A stretch of 64,000 nt of DNA from Pseudomonas palmensis (GTDB lineage: Bacteria > Pseudomonadota > Gammaproteobacteria > Pseudomonadales > Pseudomonadaceae): assembly GCF_017848315.1 (NCBI RefSeq), contig NZ_JAFKEC010000011.1, positions 53,560 through 117,559 on the forward strand, given 5' to 3'. Shown piece after piece: positions 54,527 through 64,000 of this stretch. Within the stretch, counting starts at the first letter, position 1, and every line of letters begins with the position of its first letter. The notes beneath the pieces are model-generated. The model saw only the letters and a program-made list of their open reading frames with translations, was not told the DNA's origin and made no database searches. The position numbers and the translations under genes were made by a program.

Positions 54527-55870
54527 TTACGCCTGTGCCGCCAGCACGCGCCGCTCCCACGGGGTGATCTCGTCGAAGAAGCTGGTCAGTTCCAGGGTCT
54601 TGGACGCGATGTAACCTTCGATGAACTCAGTCCCGAACAGTTCCCTCGCCAACTGGCTGCGCTTGAGACGCTCCAGTGCCGCGTGCAGCGTGCAGGGCAG
54701 TGACAGGTTGTCGGGCACCTCGAATTCGCCCTGGATCGCTGGCGCCGGCTCCAGTTGCTGTTCGATGCCGTACAAGCCGGCCGCCAGGCTGGCGGCGATG
54801 GCCAGGTAGGGATTGGTATCGGCCCCGGGCAGGCGGTTCTCGACCCTGCGCGCTACCGGTGCGCTGGCAGGGATACGCAGGCCCGCAGCGCGGTTGTCCT
54901 GCGACCAGCAGGCATTGTTGGGCGATGCATAAGGGTGGCACAGGCGCTGGTAGGAGTTGACGTTGGGTGCGAACAACGCGGTGAAGTCGGCCATGCATGC
55001 CTGCTGGCCACCGATGAAGTGATAGAAGGCAGGGGTTGGCTGCCCCTGCGCATCGCTGAACACGTTACGGCCGTTGTCGATCTCGACCACGCTCTGGTGA
55101 ATGTGCATTGAACTGCCTGGGGTTCTGGCCAGCGGCTTGGCCATGCACACCACATTCAGGCCATGCTTGAGCGCAACCTCCTTGAGCAGGTGCTTGAACA
55201 GGAAGGTCTGGTCGGCAAGCAGCAGCGGGTCACCGTGCAACAGGTTGATCTCGAACTGGCTGACGCCCATCTCGTGCATGAAGGTGTCGCGCGGCAGGCC
55301 CAGGGCCTCCATGCAACGGTAGACCTCGCTGAAGAACGGGCGCAGGCCATTGTTGGAACTGACGCTGAACGCCGAATGGCCGTCCTCGCGCCGACCGTCC
55401 AGCCCGGTGGGCGGCAGGAACGGCTGGCTCGGGTCGGGATTGGGAGCGAACACGAAGAACTCGAGCTCGGTGGCCACCACTGGCGCCAGGCCGTGCGTGC
55501 GATACCGCTCGATCACCGCCTTGAGCTGGCCGCGGGTGGACAAGCCCGAGCTCTGTCCATCGAGCTCATTGGCATCGCAGATCGCCAGTGCCCTTGGTTC
55601 GTCGCTCCAGGGCAGGCGGTAGATATGCAGGGGGTCGGCCGCCAGGGCAAGGTCGCCATCGTCGCTGCCGTAAAAGCGTGCCGCAGGGTATCCGCCCATG
55701 ATGCACTGCAGCAACACGCCGCGTGCCATCTGCAGGCGCCGCCCTTCCAGGAACCCCTCGGCGGTCATCACCTTGCCGCGAGGCACGCCATTGAGGTCGG
55801 GGGTGACGCATTCGATTTCATCAATGCCCGTCAATCGCTCGGCGAGAGAACGTTGGCCATTGGTCGTCAT
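54527..55870 (-). CDS. Glutamine synthetase family protein (gamma-glutamylpolyamine synthetase-like)
   Basis: The 447-aa protein has the GS fold: an N-terminal beta-Grasp part (about 15-110; DLNGVPRGKV) and the catalytic domain with the Glu strands VVATELEFFVF and GVSQFEINLLHGDPLLLADQ. Other GS motifs are KPLARTPGSSMHIHQS (ATP/His motif), NSYQRL and NNRAAGLRIP-like DNRAAGLRIP. Length and the lack of an adenylylation-type C-terminus separate it from GlnA (about 469 aa). It resembles the PuuA/PauA group that glutamylates polyamines, but exact substrate is not fixed. The start at 55870 follows AAGGA. A palindromic operator overlaps that ribosome site. Confidence 0.85.
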   Translation of the reverse strand: MTTNGQRSLAERLTGIDEIECVTPDLNGVPRGKVMTAEGFLEGRRLQMARGVLLQCIMGGYPAARFYGSDDGDLALAADPLHIYRLPWSDEPRALAICDANELDGQSSGLSTRGQLKAVIERYRTHGLAPVVATELEFFVFAPNPDPSQPFLPPTGLDGRREDGHSAFSVSSNNGLRPFFSEVYRCMEALGLPRDTFMHEMGVSQFEINLLHGDPLLLADQTFLFKHLLKEVALKHGLNVVCMAKPLARTPGSSMHIHQSVVEIDNGRNVFSDAQGQPTPAFYHFIGGQQACMADFTALFAPNVNSYQRLCHPYASPNNACWSQDNRAAGLRIPASAPVARRVENRLPGADTNPYLAIAASLAAGLYGIEQQLEPAPAIQGEFEVPDNLSLPCTLHAALERLKRSQLARELFGTEFIEGYIASKTLELTSFFDEITPWERRVLAAQA

Positions 55871-55879
55871 GACTTGATC

Positions 55880-55897
55880 CTTGTTATTTTTAACAAG
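55880..55897. promoter_or_regulatory. 18-bp palindromic operator, copy 1
   Basis: CTTGTTATTTTTAACAAG is an inverted repeat with 7-bp arms (CTTGTTA / TAACAAG) around TTTT. It lies 10 bases before the glutamine synthetase ATG and touches its AAGGA ribosome site. It is strikingly AT-rich for this genome. Confidence 0.6.
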
Positions 55898-55930
55898 CCG
55901 CGAACGGCGACCCGAACAACATAGTCCGGG

Positions 55931-55948
55931 GGTGTTAAAAATATCAAG
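55931..55948. promoter_or_regulatory. 18-bp palindromic operator, copy 2
   Basis: GGTGTTAAAAATATCAAG matches the reverse strand of copy 1 at 15 of 18 positions. Centre-to-centre distance is 51 bases, about five helical turns, so two dimers could bind the same DNA face. The 133-base gap holds nothing else I recognise except the promoter this pair must flank. Confidence 0.5.
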
Positions 55949-56003
55949 CACCATATAGTCCCGATCGCTGGGCGAACGCCGCCAGCCAACCCGTAGAAGC
56001 TGT

Positions 56004-56495
56004 CTACACTGTGCCTGGCAGCGTAATACCGTTGGCCGGCAGCGGCAGCGCAGTCTTGTAGCGCACCTGCTTGAGGGCGAAGCTGGAGCGAATATTGGCC
56101 ACCCCGGGCAAGCGGGTGAGGTAGTCCAGAAACCGCTCCAGGGCCTGGATGCTCGGCAGCAGTACACGCAGCAGGTAATCCGGATCGCCGGTCATCAGGT
56201 AGCACTCCATCACTTCCGGGCGCTCGGCGATTTCCTCTTCGAAGCGGTGCAGCGATTGCTCCACCTGTTTTTCCAGGCTGACGTGGATGAATACGTTCAC
56301 GTCCAGCCCCAGCACTTCGGGCGACAGCAAGGTCACCTGCTGGCGAATCACGCCCAGTTCCTCCAGCGCCTTGACCCGGTTGAAACAGGGGGTGGGCGAC
56401 AGATTTACCGAACGGGCCAGCTCGGCGTTGGTGATGCGGGCATTGTCCTGAAGGCTGTTGAGAATGCCGATGTCAGTACGATCCAGTTTGCGCAT
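56004..56495 (-). CDS. bkdR: BkdR, Lrp-family activator of the bkd operon
   Basis: BkdR activates the branched-chain keto acid dehydrogenase operon in P. putida. The 163-aa product has the Lrp helix-turn-helix ([45 protein letters not shown]) and the RAM ligand domain ([21 protein letters not shown]). It is divergent from bkdAA with a 199-base gap, as in P. putida. Confidence 0.96.
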   Translation of the reverse strand: MRKLDRTDIGILNSLQDNARITNAELARSVNLSPTPCFNRVKALEELGVIRQQVTLLSPEVLGLDVNVFIHVSLEKQVEQSLHRFEEEIAERPEVMECYLMTGDPDYLLRVLLPSIQALERFLDYLTRLPGVANIRSSFALKQVRYKTALPLPANGITLPGTV

Positions 56496-57927
<1,432 letters not shown>

Positions 57928-57928
57928 C

Positions 57929-58987
57929 ATGAACGATCACAACACCACTATCCAGTTGGAAACCGCCATGGCGACTACCACCATGACCATGATCCAGGCC
58001 CTGCGCTCGGCCATGGATATCATGCTTGAGCGCGATGACAATGTTGTCGTCTATGGCCAGGACGTCGGTTACTTCGGCGGCGTGTTCCGCTGCACCGAAG
58101 GGCTGCAGAACAAGTACGGCAAGTCGCGGGTGTTCGACGCACCGATCTCCGAAAGCGGTATCGTCGGCACCGCCGTGGGCATGGGTGCCTATGGCCTGCG
58201 CCCTGTGGTGGAAATCCAGTTTGCCGACTACTTCTACCCAGCCTCGGACCAGATCGTCTCGGAGATGGCCCGCCTGCGCTACCGCTCTGCCGGCGAGTTC
58301 GTGGCCCCGCTGACCCTGCGCATGCCGTGCGGTGGCGGCATCTATGGCGGCCAGACCCACAGCCAGAGCCCGGAGGCGATGTTCACCCAGGTCTGCGGCC
58401 TGCGTACCGTGATGCCTTCGAACCCCTACGACGCCAAGGGCCTGTTGATCGCCTCGATCGAAAACGACGACCCGGTGATCTTCCTGGAGCCCAAGCGCCT
58501 GTACAACGGCCCTTTCGACGGGCACCACGACCGGCCGGTAACGCCCTGGTCCAAACACCCCGCCAGCGCCGTACCGGATGGCTACTACACCGTGCCACTG
58601 GACAAGGCTGCCATCACCCGCCCAGGCAATGCGGTGACGGTACTGACCTACGGCACCACGGTGTATGTATCCCAGGTGGCTGCCGAAGAGACCGGCATCG
58701 ACGCCGAGGTCATCGACCTGCGCAGCCTCTGGCCACTGGACCTGGAGACCATCGTCGAGTCGGTGAAGAAGACCGGCCGCTGTGTGGTCGTGCACGAAGC
58801 CACCCGCACCTGCGGCTTTGGCGCCGAGCTGGTGGCGCTGGTACAGGAGCACTGCTTCCATCACCTCGAAGCCCCGATCGAACGCGTCACCGGTTGGGAC
58901 ACCCCCTACCCGCACGCGCAGGAATGGGCGTACTTCCCCGGCCCATCGCGAGTGGGTGCGGCATTGAAACGGGTCATGGAGGTCTGA
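57929..58987 (+). CDS. bkdAB: Branched-chain 2-oxo acid dehydrogenase E1 beta
   Basis: This is the beta subunit of E1 (352 aa from 57929, MNDHNTTIQLETAMATTT). An internal ATG at 57968 (MATTTMTMIQALRSAMD, 339 aa) also has a GGA upstream. The fold blocks DVGYFGGVFRCTEGL, VVEIQFADYFYPASDQIVSE and GGIYGGQTHSQSPEA are intact. It overlaps neither neighbour: bkdB begins at the next base after its stop. Confidence 0.96.
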   Translation: MNDHNTTIQLETAMATTTMTMIQALRSAMDIMLERDDNVVVYGQDVGYFGGVFRCTEGLQNKYGKSRVFDAPISESGIVGTAVGMGAYGLRPVVEIQFADYFYPASDQIVSEMARLRYRSAGEFVAPLTLRMPCGGGIYGGQTHSQSPEAMFTQVCGLRTVMPSNPYDAKGLLIASIENDDPVIFLEPKRLYNGPFDGHHDRPVTPWSKHPASAVPDGYYTVPLDKAAITRPGNAVTVLTYGTTVYVSQVAAEETGIDAEVIDLRSLWPLDLETIVESVKKTGRCVVVHEATRTCGFGAELVALVQEHCFHHLEAPIERVTGWDTPYPHAQEWAYFPGPSRVGAALKRVMEV

Positions 58988-60283
58988 ATGGGCACGCACG
59001 TCATCAAGATGCCGGACATCGGCGAAGGCATCGCACAGGTTGAGCTGGTGGAGTGGTTCGTAAAGGTCGGCGATACCGTCACCGAAGATCAGGTGGTCGC
59101 CGACGTCATGACCGACAAGGCCACCGTGGAAATTCCTTCGCCGGTCACCGGCAAGGTGCTGGCCCTGGGCGGCCAGCCCGGTGAGGTCATGGCCGTAGGC
59201 AGCGAGCTGATTCGCATCGAGGTCGAAGGGGCCGGCAACTATCAGGAAGGCGCCGGCAAGCCGGCAGCAGCCACGCCGCCTGCGGTAGCTACCGCACCGA
59301 AGGCCAGCGTACCCGAAGCCCAACCCCAGCCCGCCGTCGTGTCTACCCCGGCAGCGGCATCTTCAGGCAACGCACAGCGTTCACCGACGATCGTGCCACG
59401 TGAGGCCAACGAGCGTCCGCTGGCCTCCCCGGCGGTGCGCAAGCGCGCGCTGGATGCGGGCATAGAGCTGCGCTATGTACATGGTAGTGGCCCTGCCGGG
59501 CGCATCCTGCACGAAGACCTGGACGCTTTTCTCGTTCAACCGAGTACCAGCAGTGCATCGGGCCCCGGTGGCTATGCAAGGCGTGACGACAGCGAGCAGG
59601 TGCCAGTGATCGGCCTGCGCCGCAAGATCGCGCAGCGCATGCAGGATGCCAAGCGCCGCGTCGCGCACTTCAGCTATGTCGAGGAAATCGACGTGACCGC
59701 GCTGGAAGAACTGCGCGTGCACCTGAACAAGAAGCATGGTGACAGCCGCGGCAAGCTGACCCTGCTGCCCTTCCTGGTACGGGCAATGGTGATCGCCGCG
59801 CGCGAATTCCCGCAGATCAACGCCACCTATGACGACGAAGCCCAGCTCATTACCCGCCATGGTGCAGTGCATGTGGGTATCGCCACCCAGGGCGACAACG
59901 GGCTGATGGTACCGGTGCTGCGCCATGCCGAGGCCGGCAGCCTGTGGAGCAATGCCAGCGAGATCGCCCGGGTAGCCAACGCCGCCCGCAACAACAAGGC
60001 CAGCCGTGAAGAGCTGTCCGGCTCGACCATTACGCTCACCAGCCTCGGCGCACTGGGCGGCATCGTCAGCACACCGGTGGTGAACACGCCGGAGGTGGCC
60101 ATTGTCGGGGTCAACCGCATCGTCGAGCGGCCAATGGTGGTCAACGGCCAGATCGTGGTGCGCAAGATGATGAACCTGTCCAGTTCGTTCGACCATCGTG
60201 TGGTCGACGGCATGGACGCCGCGCTCTTCATCCAGGCCATCCGCGGCCTGCTCGAACAACCTGCCAGCCTGTTTGTGGAGTGA
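58988..60283 (+). CDS. bkdB: Branched-chain 2-oxo acid dehydrogenase E2, dihydrolipoyl acyltransferase
   Basis: E2 moves the acyl group from E1 to CoA. The 431-aa protein has one lipoyl domain (1-80) with the lipoylated Lys44 ([11 protein letters not shown]). A Pro/Ala-rich linker follows, then a peripheral subunit-binding domain (about 137-175; [28 protein letters not shown]) and the catalytic domain ending in HRVVDG with His403 and Asp407. All key residues are present. Confidence 0.98.
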   Translation: MGTHVIKMPDIGEGIAQVELVEWFVKVGDTVTEDQVVADVMTDKATVEIPSPVTGKVLALGGQPGEVMAVGSELIRIEVEGAGNYQEGAGKPAAATPPAVATAPKASVPEAQPQPAVVSTPAAASSGNAQRSPTIVPREANERPLASPAVRKRALDAGIELRYVHGSGPAGRILHEDLDAFLVQPSTSSASGPGGYARRDDSEQVPVIGLRRKIAQRMQDAKRRVAHFSYVEEIDVTALEELRVHLNKKHGDSRGKLTLLPFLVRAMVIAAREFPQINATYDDEAQLITRHGAVHVGIATQGDNGLMVPVLRHAEAGSLWSNASEIARVANAARNNKASREELSGSTITLTSLGALGGIVSTPVVNTPEVAIVGVNRIVERPMVVNGQIVVRKMMNLSSSFDHRVVDGMDAALFIQAIRGLLEQPASLFVE

Positions 60284-60285
60284 CC

Positions 60286-61668
60286 ATGCAGACTCTCAAT
60301 ACCACCCTGCTGATCATTGGGGGCGGCCCCGGCGGTTATGTCGCGGCGATTCGTGCCGGTCAACTGGGCATCCCCACTGTACTGGTCGAAGGCCAGGCAC
60401 TGGGCGGCACCTGCCTGAACATAGGCTGTATTCCATCCAAGGCACTGATCCATGTAGCGGAGCAGTTCCACCAGACTTGTCAGCACAGCCAGCACTCCAG
60501 CCTGGGCATCAAGGTACAGGCTCCCAGCCTGGACATTACCCAGAGCGTGGCCTGGAAGGACGGCATCGTCGACCGCCTGACCAGCGGCGTTGCCGCCTTG
60601 CTGAAGAAACACGGCGTGACGGTGATTCATGGCTGGGCAAGGATCGTCGACGGCAAAACCGTCGACGTCGAAGGCCAGCGCATTCAGTGCGAGCACCTGC
60701 TGCTCGCCACGGGCTCCAGCAGTGTGGAGCTGCCCATGCTTCCACTGGGCGGCCCGATCATCTCGTCCACCGAAGCCCTGGCCCCGCAACGCCTGCCAAG
60801 GCGCCTGACGGTGGTGGGTGCAGGCTATATCGGCCTGGAGCTGGGTATTGCCTACCGCAAGCTGGGGGTCGAGGTAAGCGTGGTGGAAGCGCGCGAGCGT
60901 ATCCTGCCTACGTATGACAGCGAGCTCACTCAGCCGGTAGCCGAGTCGCTGAAGAAACTGGGCATGACGCTGTACCTCAAGCACAGCGTCGAAGGCTTCG
61001 ATAACGCCACCCAGTGCCTGCAGATCAGGGACCCGCATGGCGAACAGTTGAGGCTGGAAACCGATCAGGTGCTGGTTGCCGTAGGACGTCGGCCACGCAC
61101 TCAAGGGTTCAACCTGGAAACCCTGGAGCTCAAGATGAATGGCTCAGCCATTGCCATCGATGAGCGTTGCCAGACCAGCATGCGCAATGTGTGGGCAATC
61201 GGCGATCTGAGCGGCGAGCCGATGCTGGCCCACCGCGCCATGGCCCAGGGCGAGATGGTGGCCGAACTCATCGCCGGCAAGCAGCGGGTTTTCGATCCGG
61301 TGGCCATCGCGGCAGTGTGCTTTACCGACCCCGAGGTGGTGGTGGCAGGCAAGACACCCGAGGCCGCACAACAGCAAGGCCTGGATTGCATCGTTGCGCA
61401 GTTCCCGTTCGCGGCCAATGGCAGGGCCATGACGCTGGAATCCAAAAGCGGCTTCGTACGCGTGGTGGCGCGTCGCGACAATCACCTGATCCTGGGCTGG
61501 CAGGCTGTCGGCGTGGGGGTTTCGGAACTGTCTACCGCGTTTGCACAATCACTGGAGATGGGCGCCCGGCTCGAGGATGTGGCCGGAACCATCCATGCCC
61601 ACCCTACCCTCGGAGAGGCTGTGCAGGAGGCTGCATTGCGTGCCTTGGGGCACGCGTTGCACCTGTAG
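60286..61668 (+). CDS. lpdV: LpdV, dihydrolipoamide dehydrogenase of the bkd complex (E3)
   Basis: LpdV reoxidises the lipoyl group using FAD and NAD. The 460-aa product starts [22 protein letters not shown] (ATG 60286; a GTG 6 bases earlier overlaps the bkdB stop). The redox disulfide is Cys43/Cys48 ([12 protein letters not shown]). The NAD site reads [12 protein letters not shown], and the His-Glu pair is in [13 protein letters not shown]. In P. putida this E3 is specific to the branched-chain complex. Confidence 0.98.
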   Translation: MQTLNTTLLIIGGGPGGYVAAIRAGQLGIPTVLVEGQALGGTCLNIGCIPSKALIHVAEQFHQTCQHSQHSSLGIKVQAPSLDITQSVAWKDGIVDRLTSGVAALLKKHGVTVIHGWARIVDGKTVDVEGQRIQCEHLLLATGSSSVELPMLPLGGPIISSTEALAPQRLPRRLTVVGAGYIGLELGIAYRKLGVEVSVVEARERILPTYDSELTQPVAESLKKLGMTLYLKHSVEGFDNATQCLQIRDPHGEQLRLETDQVLVAVGRRPRTQGFNLETLELKMNGSAIAIDERCQTSMRNVWAIGDLSGEPMLAHRAMAQGEMVAELIAGKQRVFDPVAIAAVCFTDPEVVVAGKTPEAAQQQGLDCIVAQFPFAANGRAMTLESKSGFVRVVARRDNHLILGWQAVGVGVSELSTAFAQSLEMGARLEDVAGTIHAHPTLGEAVQEAALRALGHALHL

Positions 61669-61677
61669 CCAGAACCA

Positions 61678-61702
61678 CTGGGCGTCGATCATCGACGCCC
61701 AG
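61678..61702. terminator. Perfect palindrome between convergent lpdV and the GGDEF gene
   Basis: CTGGGCGTCGAT-C-ATCGACGCCCAG is a perfect 12-bp inverted repeat with a single central base, filling most of the 37-base gap. It can fold from both transcripts. It lacks T runs, so it would be an unusual terminator, or a binding site. Confidence 0.5.
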
Positions 61703-61705
61703 GCA

Positions 61706-62710
61706 TCAGGCGATCTGGTTCTTGCCGCCGGCCTTGGCGCGATAGAGCGCCTGGTCGGCACGGGCGACCAGTTGCTCCGGGCGCTCGCCGCCACGCCACT
61801 GGGCGATGCCAAAACTCAATGTGACGCGGTGCTCGCCAATTGGGGGCAACCTCAACACCTGCTGGCGGATGGCATCGGCTACCGCCATTGCTGCCTGCAG
61901 GTCACTCCCTGGCATCAACACCATGAACTCGTCACCCCCCCATCGGGCAAGCAGGTGCTCGGGGCCGACACACTTACGGATCTGTTCGACCACCTCTACC
62001 AGGGCGGTATCGCCACGGGCGTGGCCGTAACGATCATTGATCGGCTTGAAATCGTCGAAATCCATCAGGATCAGGCTCAAGGGCAAACGAAAGCGGCCGG
62101 CACGTTCGCATTCCTGAAGCAGGGCCTTTTCCAGGCGATAACGATTGGCCGCCAGGGTCAACGAGTCGCGCTCGGCCAGGTCACGGTTCTCATCGAGCTG
62201 ACGTTTCAGTTGCTCGTTCACCCAGCACAGTTCCCGGGTCCGTTCGGCAATCAGTGACTCCAGCGAGCTGTTGCGCTGCTCCAGATGGGCAACCAGGCGC
62301 TTGCGGTCGTCGATGTTGCGGTGTGCACCGAACATCCTGGCCACCGAGCCATCAGGGTTGCGCGCAACCACATGCCCGCTGTCCTCGATCCACAGGTAGC
62401 TGCCATCCTTGCAACGGCAACGGTATTCCACCTGGTAGCTGGGCGCGCGCTGGCTCAGGTAGTCCTCGAAGCAGGCCATCACCCGCGGGTAGTCCTCGGG
62501 GTGAATGACGTTTTCCCAGGTGAACACCGTATTGTCCAGCGAGTGGCTGGGGTAGCCCAGCATGCGATACCAACCCGGGTTGCGATAGACATGGCCGGTG
62601 TTGGCGTTCCAGTCCCAGATGCCATCACTGACCAGGTCCAGGAGGGTTTGCAGTTGCTCTTGCCCCAGGTCGCTCAATGGCGCCATCACGCAAGCGGTAT
62701 TCTCACTCAT
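61706..62710 (-). CDS. PAS-GGDEF diguanylate cyclase
   Basis: The start at 62710 (MSENTACVMAPLSDLG, 334 aa) follows GGGGAG. A PAS domain with its PAC tail (about 20-148; YRNPGWYRMLGYP; YLWIEDSGHVVARNPDGSVARMFGAHRNIDDRK) is followed by a coiled coil (about 148-180) and a GGDEF domain (about 180-334). The active-site motif WGGDEF is intact. The RxxD inhibitory site normally 5 residues before it is absent (GPEHLLARWGGDEF), so product inhibition at the I-site is not expected. No membrane helix; cytosolic. The PAS ligand is unknown. Confidence 0.9.
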   Translation of the reverse strand: MSENTACVMAPLSDLGQEQLQTLLDLVSDGIWDWNANTGHVYRNPGWYRMLGYPSHSLDNTVFTWENVIHPEDYPRVMACFEDYLSQRAPSYQVEYRCRCKDGSYLWIEDSGHVVARNPDGSVARMFGAHRNIDDRKRLVAHLEQRNSSLESLIAERTRELCWVNEQLKRQLDENRDLAERDSLTLAANRYRLEKALLQECERAGRFRLPLSLILMDFDDFKPINDRYGHARGDTALVEVVEQIRKCVGPEHLLARWGGDEFMVLMPGSDLQAAMAVADAIRQQVLRLPPIGEHRVTLSFGIAQWRGGERPEQLVARADQALYRAKAGGKNQIA

Positions 62711-62976
62711 GGACACTCTCCCCTGTCCAGCAACTACGCCCCAGCTCAATGATGGTGCTGCCGATTGTTATGCGCCAAAGCCTGCGCGAAATTTCGAACA
62801 ATATACTCGCGAAAGAATGGAAGCGGCAGGCGGAACCGACCGCACGTCCAACTGCAGGCCTTGGCTGTTGCCGCCTGCGGCAATCATCCTCCTCTTTGGG
62901 GCAACAGCGTGCCAGAGTAAACGGCCGAGCATTGCTGCCCCCTTGTAATACAGAGGGTTCAGAGCGTGAGGTAACT

Positions 62977-62990
62977 GGCACAGCCCTTGC
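62977..62990 (+). promoter_or_regulatory. Sigma-54 promoter of the 180-aa unknown gene
   Basis: The sequence reads TGGCACAGCCCTTGCT, an essentially ideal sigma-54 site (core GGCACAGCCCTTGC). The predicted start is near 63002, giving a leader of about 26 bases to the GTG at 63028, with GGGAGA inside it. The 317-base gap from 62711 holds nothing else I recognise. Confidence 0.8.
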
Positions 62991-63027
62991 TCTTCCCTTG
63001 CTCTGCACAGTATCGGGAGACCTTCAG

Positions 63028-63570
63028 GTGAGCATCATCAATGATTATGGTTGGCAGGTAGCCGCTACCACTCAGCAACGTAGCAGTGTTTCTACAGACA
63101 GCGATGCTGTGCCGTATGTACCTGTTTCAGTTGCCATCCAGTCGACGTCCGACACGCGCGGGAGTGCCAGTCACTCCGAGCAGCGCTTTCACGACAACCA
63201 GCAAGAAGCGTTCGCAAAGTTCAAGGTCAGTCTGCAGAACCTGGAAGAGATCTTTGACACGAAGGAACCAGAGAGCACTGCCTTGCAAGAGTTTCGCGAC
63301 TACATGGCACTGTCTCCCGAGCAGAAAATTCGCGAGAAGATGCTGCGCGAACTTGGGCTGAGCCTTGAAGAATACGAAGAGTTACCCCCTGAGAAGAAGG
63401 AGCTGATCGACAAGCAGATCGCTCAACGCATCAAGGAAGAAATGGAGATAAAAACCATGGCCAAGCTGCAACCGCCTCAACAGATGGATGCGGTCAGTGC
63501 ACTGGCAGGTTCACAGACACTGTCGGCAGAAGGCACCAACGAAAAGGACAGGACGGACCCGCTGGCCTGA
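63028..63570 (+). CDS. Uncharacterised 180-aa protein under sigma-54 control
   Basis: The start is taken at GTG 63028 (VSIINDYGWQVAATTQQ), with GGGAG about 9 bases upstream and the sigma-54 promoter at 62977. The first half is polar and probably disordered (Ser, Thr, Gln). The middle (about 60-150) is strongly helical and charged, with the motif YMALSPEQKIREKMLREL followed by LPPEKKELIDKQIAQRIKEE, which I have seen in other proteobacterial hypothetical proteins. No signal peptide or membrane helix is visible. An intrinsic terminator follows. Function unknown. Confidence 0.8.
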   Translation: MSIINDYGWQVAATTQQRSSVSTDSDAVPYVPVSVAIQSTSDTRGSASHSEQRFHDNQQEAFAKFKVSLQNLEEIFDTKEPESTALQEFRDYMALSPEQKIREKMLRELGLSLEEYEELPPEKKELIDKQIAQRIKEEMEIKTMAKLQPPQQMDAVSALAGSQTLSAEGTNEKDRTDPLA

Positions 63571-63582
63571 ATCGTATTACGT

Positions 63583-63612
63583 AAAAAAACCACCTCCCAA
63601 GGTGGTTTTTTT
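63583..63612 (+). terminator. Intrinsic terminator after the 180-aa gene
   Basis: AAAAAAACCACCT and AGGTGGTTTTTTT pair around a 4-base loop, 13 bases past the stop. The A and T runs make it bidirectional in principle, so it may also guard against readthrough from the rRNA operon. Confidence 0.88.
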
Positions 63613-63648
63613 ATGCCCGCCTTGCAGGAAACTTTCAGCCCACAAAGA

Positions 63649-63683
63649 CAAAACCCCTACCTGCAGATGCAGATAGGGGTTTC
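63649..63683 (-). terminator. Intrinsic terminator of the rRNA operon
   Basis: On the minus strand AAACCCCTA / TAGGGGTTT pair, with an inner CTGCA / TGCAG part, followed by TTGTCTTT. It lies about 10 bases past the 3' end of the 5S gene. Confidence 0.8.
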
Positions 63684-63693
63684 GGAATTTAAT

Positions 63694-63809
63694 CTTGACG
63701 ATGACCTACTCTCACATGGGGAAACCCCACACTACCATCGGCGATGCATCGTTTCACTACTGAGTTCGGGATGGGATCAGGTGGTTCCAATGCTCTATGG
63801 TCGTCAAGA
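63694..63809 (-). rRNA. rrf: 5S ribosomal RNA
   Basis: The minus strand reads CTTGACGACCATAGAGCATT at the 5' end. It then carries the standard 5S blocks CCCATCCCGAACTCAG and GTGAAACGATGCATCGCCGA and ends ...GAGAGTAGGTCATCGTCAAG, whose ends pair. Ends are approximate to a few bases. It lies about 140 bases downstream of the 23S gene. Confidence 0.95.
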
Positions 63810-63946
63810 AATTCTGTTGCCAGAAGGTCTTGTTCAGACACTCCAGCGAATCGGGTATGTGATGTTTGTGAGCTACAAATCTTCGGCTTACTGTGTCTTC
63901 ACAACACCGCAATCTGGTCGTTTGACGCAAATTGCTTGGGTGTTAT

Positions 63947-64000
63947 ATGGTCAAGCCTCACGGGCAATTAGTATTGGTTAGCTCAACGCCTCACAGCGCT
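63947..64000 (-). rRNA. rrl: 23S ribosomal RNA, 3' end (partial)
   Basis: The minus strand reads AGCGCTGTGAGGCGTTGAGC, then CTAACCAATACTAATTGCCC and GTGAGGCTTGACCAT, the conserved 3' end of 23S rRNA. The rest lies beyond the window. The exact 3' end is approximate. Confidence 0.93.

Overview
The window looks like chromosome of a Pseudomonas of the P. putida group. It is GC-rich. Its gene order (fliP-fliO-fliN-fliM-fliL-fliK, hptB-hsbR-hsbA, fliJ to fliE, fleR-fleS-fleQ, fliT-fliS-fliD-flaG-fliC, glycosylation genes, flgL to flgB, cheR-cheV, flgA-flgM-flgN-flgZ, an MFS transporter, a glutamine synthetase, bkdR and the bkd operon, then an rRNA operon) is the one I recall for P. putida. The BkdAA, BkdAB and LpdV sequences also read like the P. 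putida proteins. The species assignment is from memory, not from a search.

Layout. Positions 1-20800 lie on the minus strand and hold the basal body, export and switch genes (fliP to fliE), the FleQ/FleS/FleR regulators, and the filament genes (fliT, fliS, fliD, flaG, fliC). The HptB-HsbR-HsbA phosphorelay sits between fliJ and fliK. Positions 21035-33612 form a flagellin-glycosylation block: a ketoacyl-ACP synthase III, an RffA/WecE-type sugar aminotransferase and three very large modular glycosyltransferases. Positions 33683-45412 hold flgL back to flgB (hook, rod, rings and hook-filament junction). A plus-strand autotransporter (45758-48364) interrupts the flagellar genes. Then come cheR and cheV (minus), and flgA, flgM, flgN and the PilZ gene flgZ (plus). 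The last part is metabolic: an MFS permease, a glutamine-synthetase-family ligase, and bkdR divergent from bkdAA-bkdAB-bkdB-lpdV (branched-chain keto acid dehydrogenase). A PAS-GGDEF protein, an unknown 180-aa protein and the 3' end of an rRNA operon (23S-5S, minus) follow.

Regulation readable from sequence. GG-N10-GC sigma-54 promoters stand upstream of fliL, fliK, fliE, fleS, flgF, flgB, flgA, probably flgZ, and the unknown gene at 63028. Sigma-28 promoters (TAAAG-N14-GCCGATAA type) stand upstream of fliC, fliS and flgM. fleQ has a sigma-70-like promoter. This fits the known Pseudomonas cascade: FleQ with RpoN, then FleS/FleR with RpoN, then FliA restrained by FlgM.

The most interesting signals are the three related glycosyltransferases, in which several GT2 modules have lost the DxD motif; a sigma-54 promoter that would make the flgA mRNA leaderless; a 12-bp element shared only by the flgB and flgF promoters (candidate FleR site); a perfect sigma-54 promoter in front of an uncharacterised 180-aa gene; and a paired 18-bp palindromic operator before the glutamine synthetase gene.
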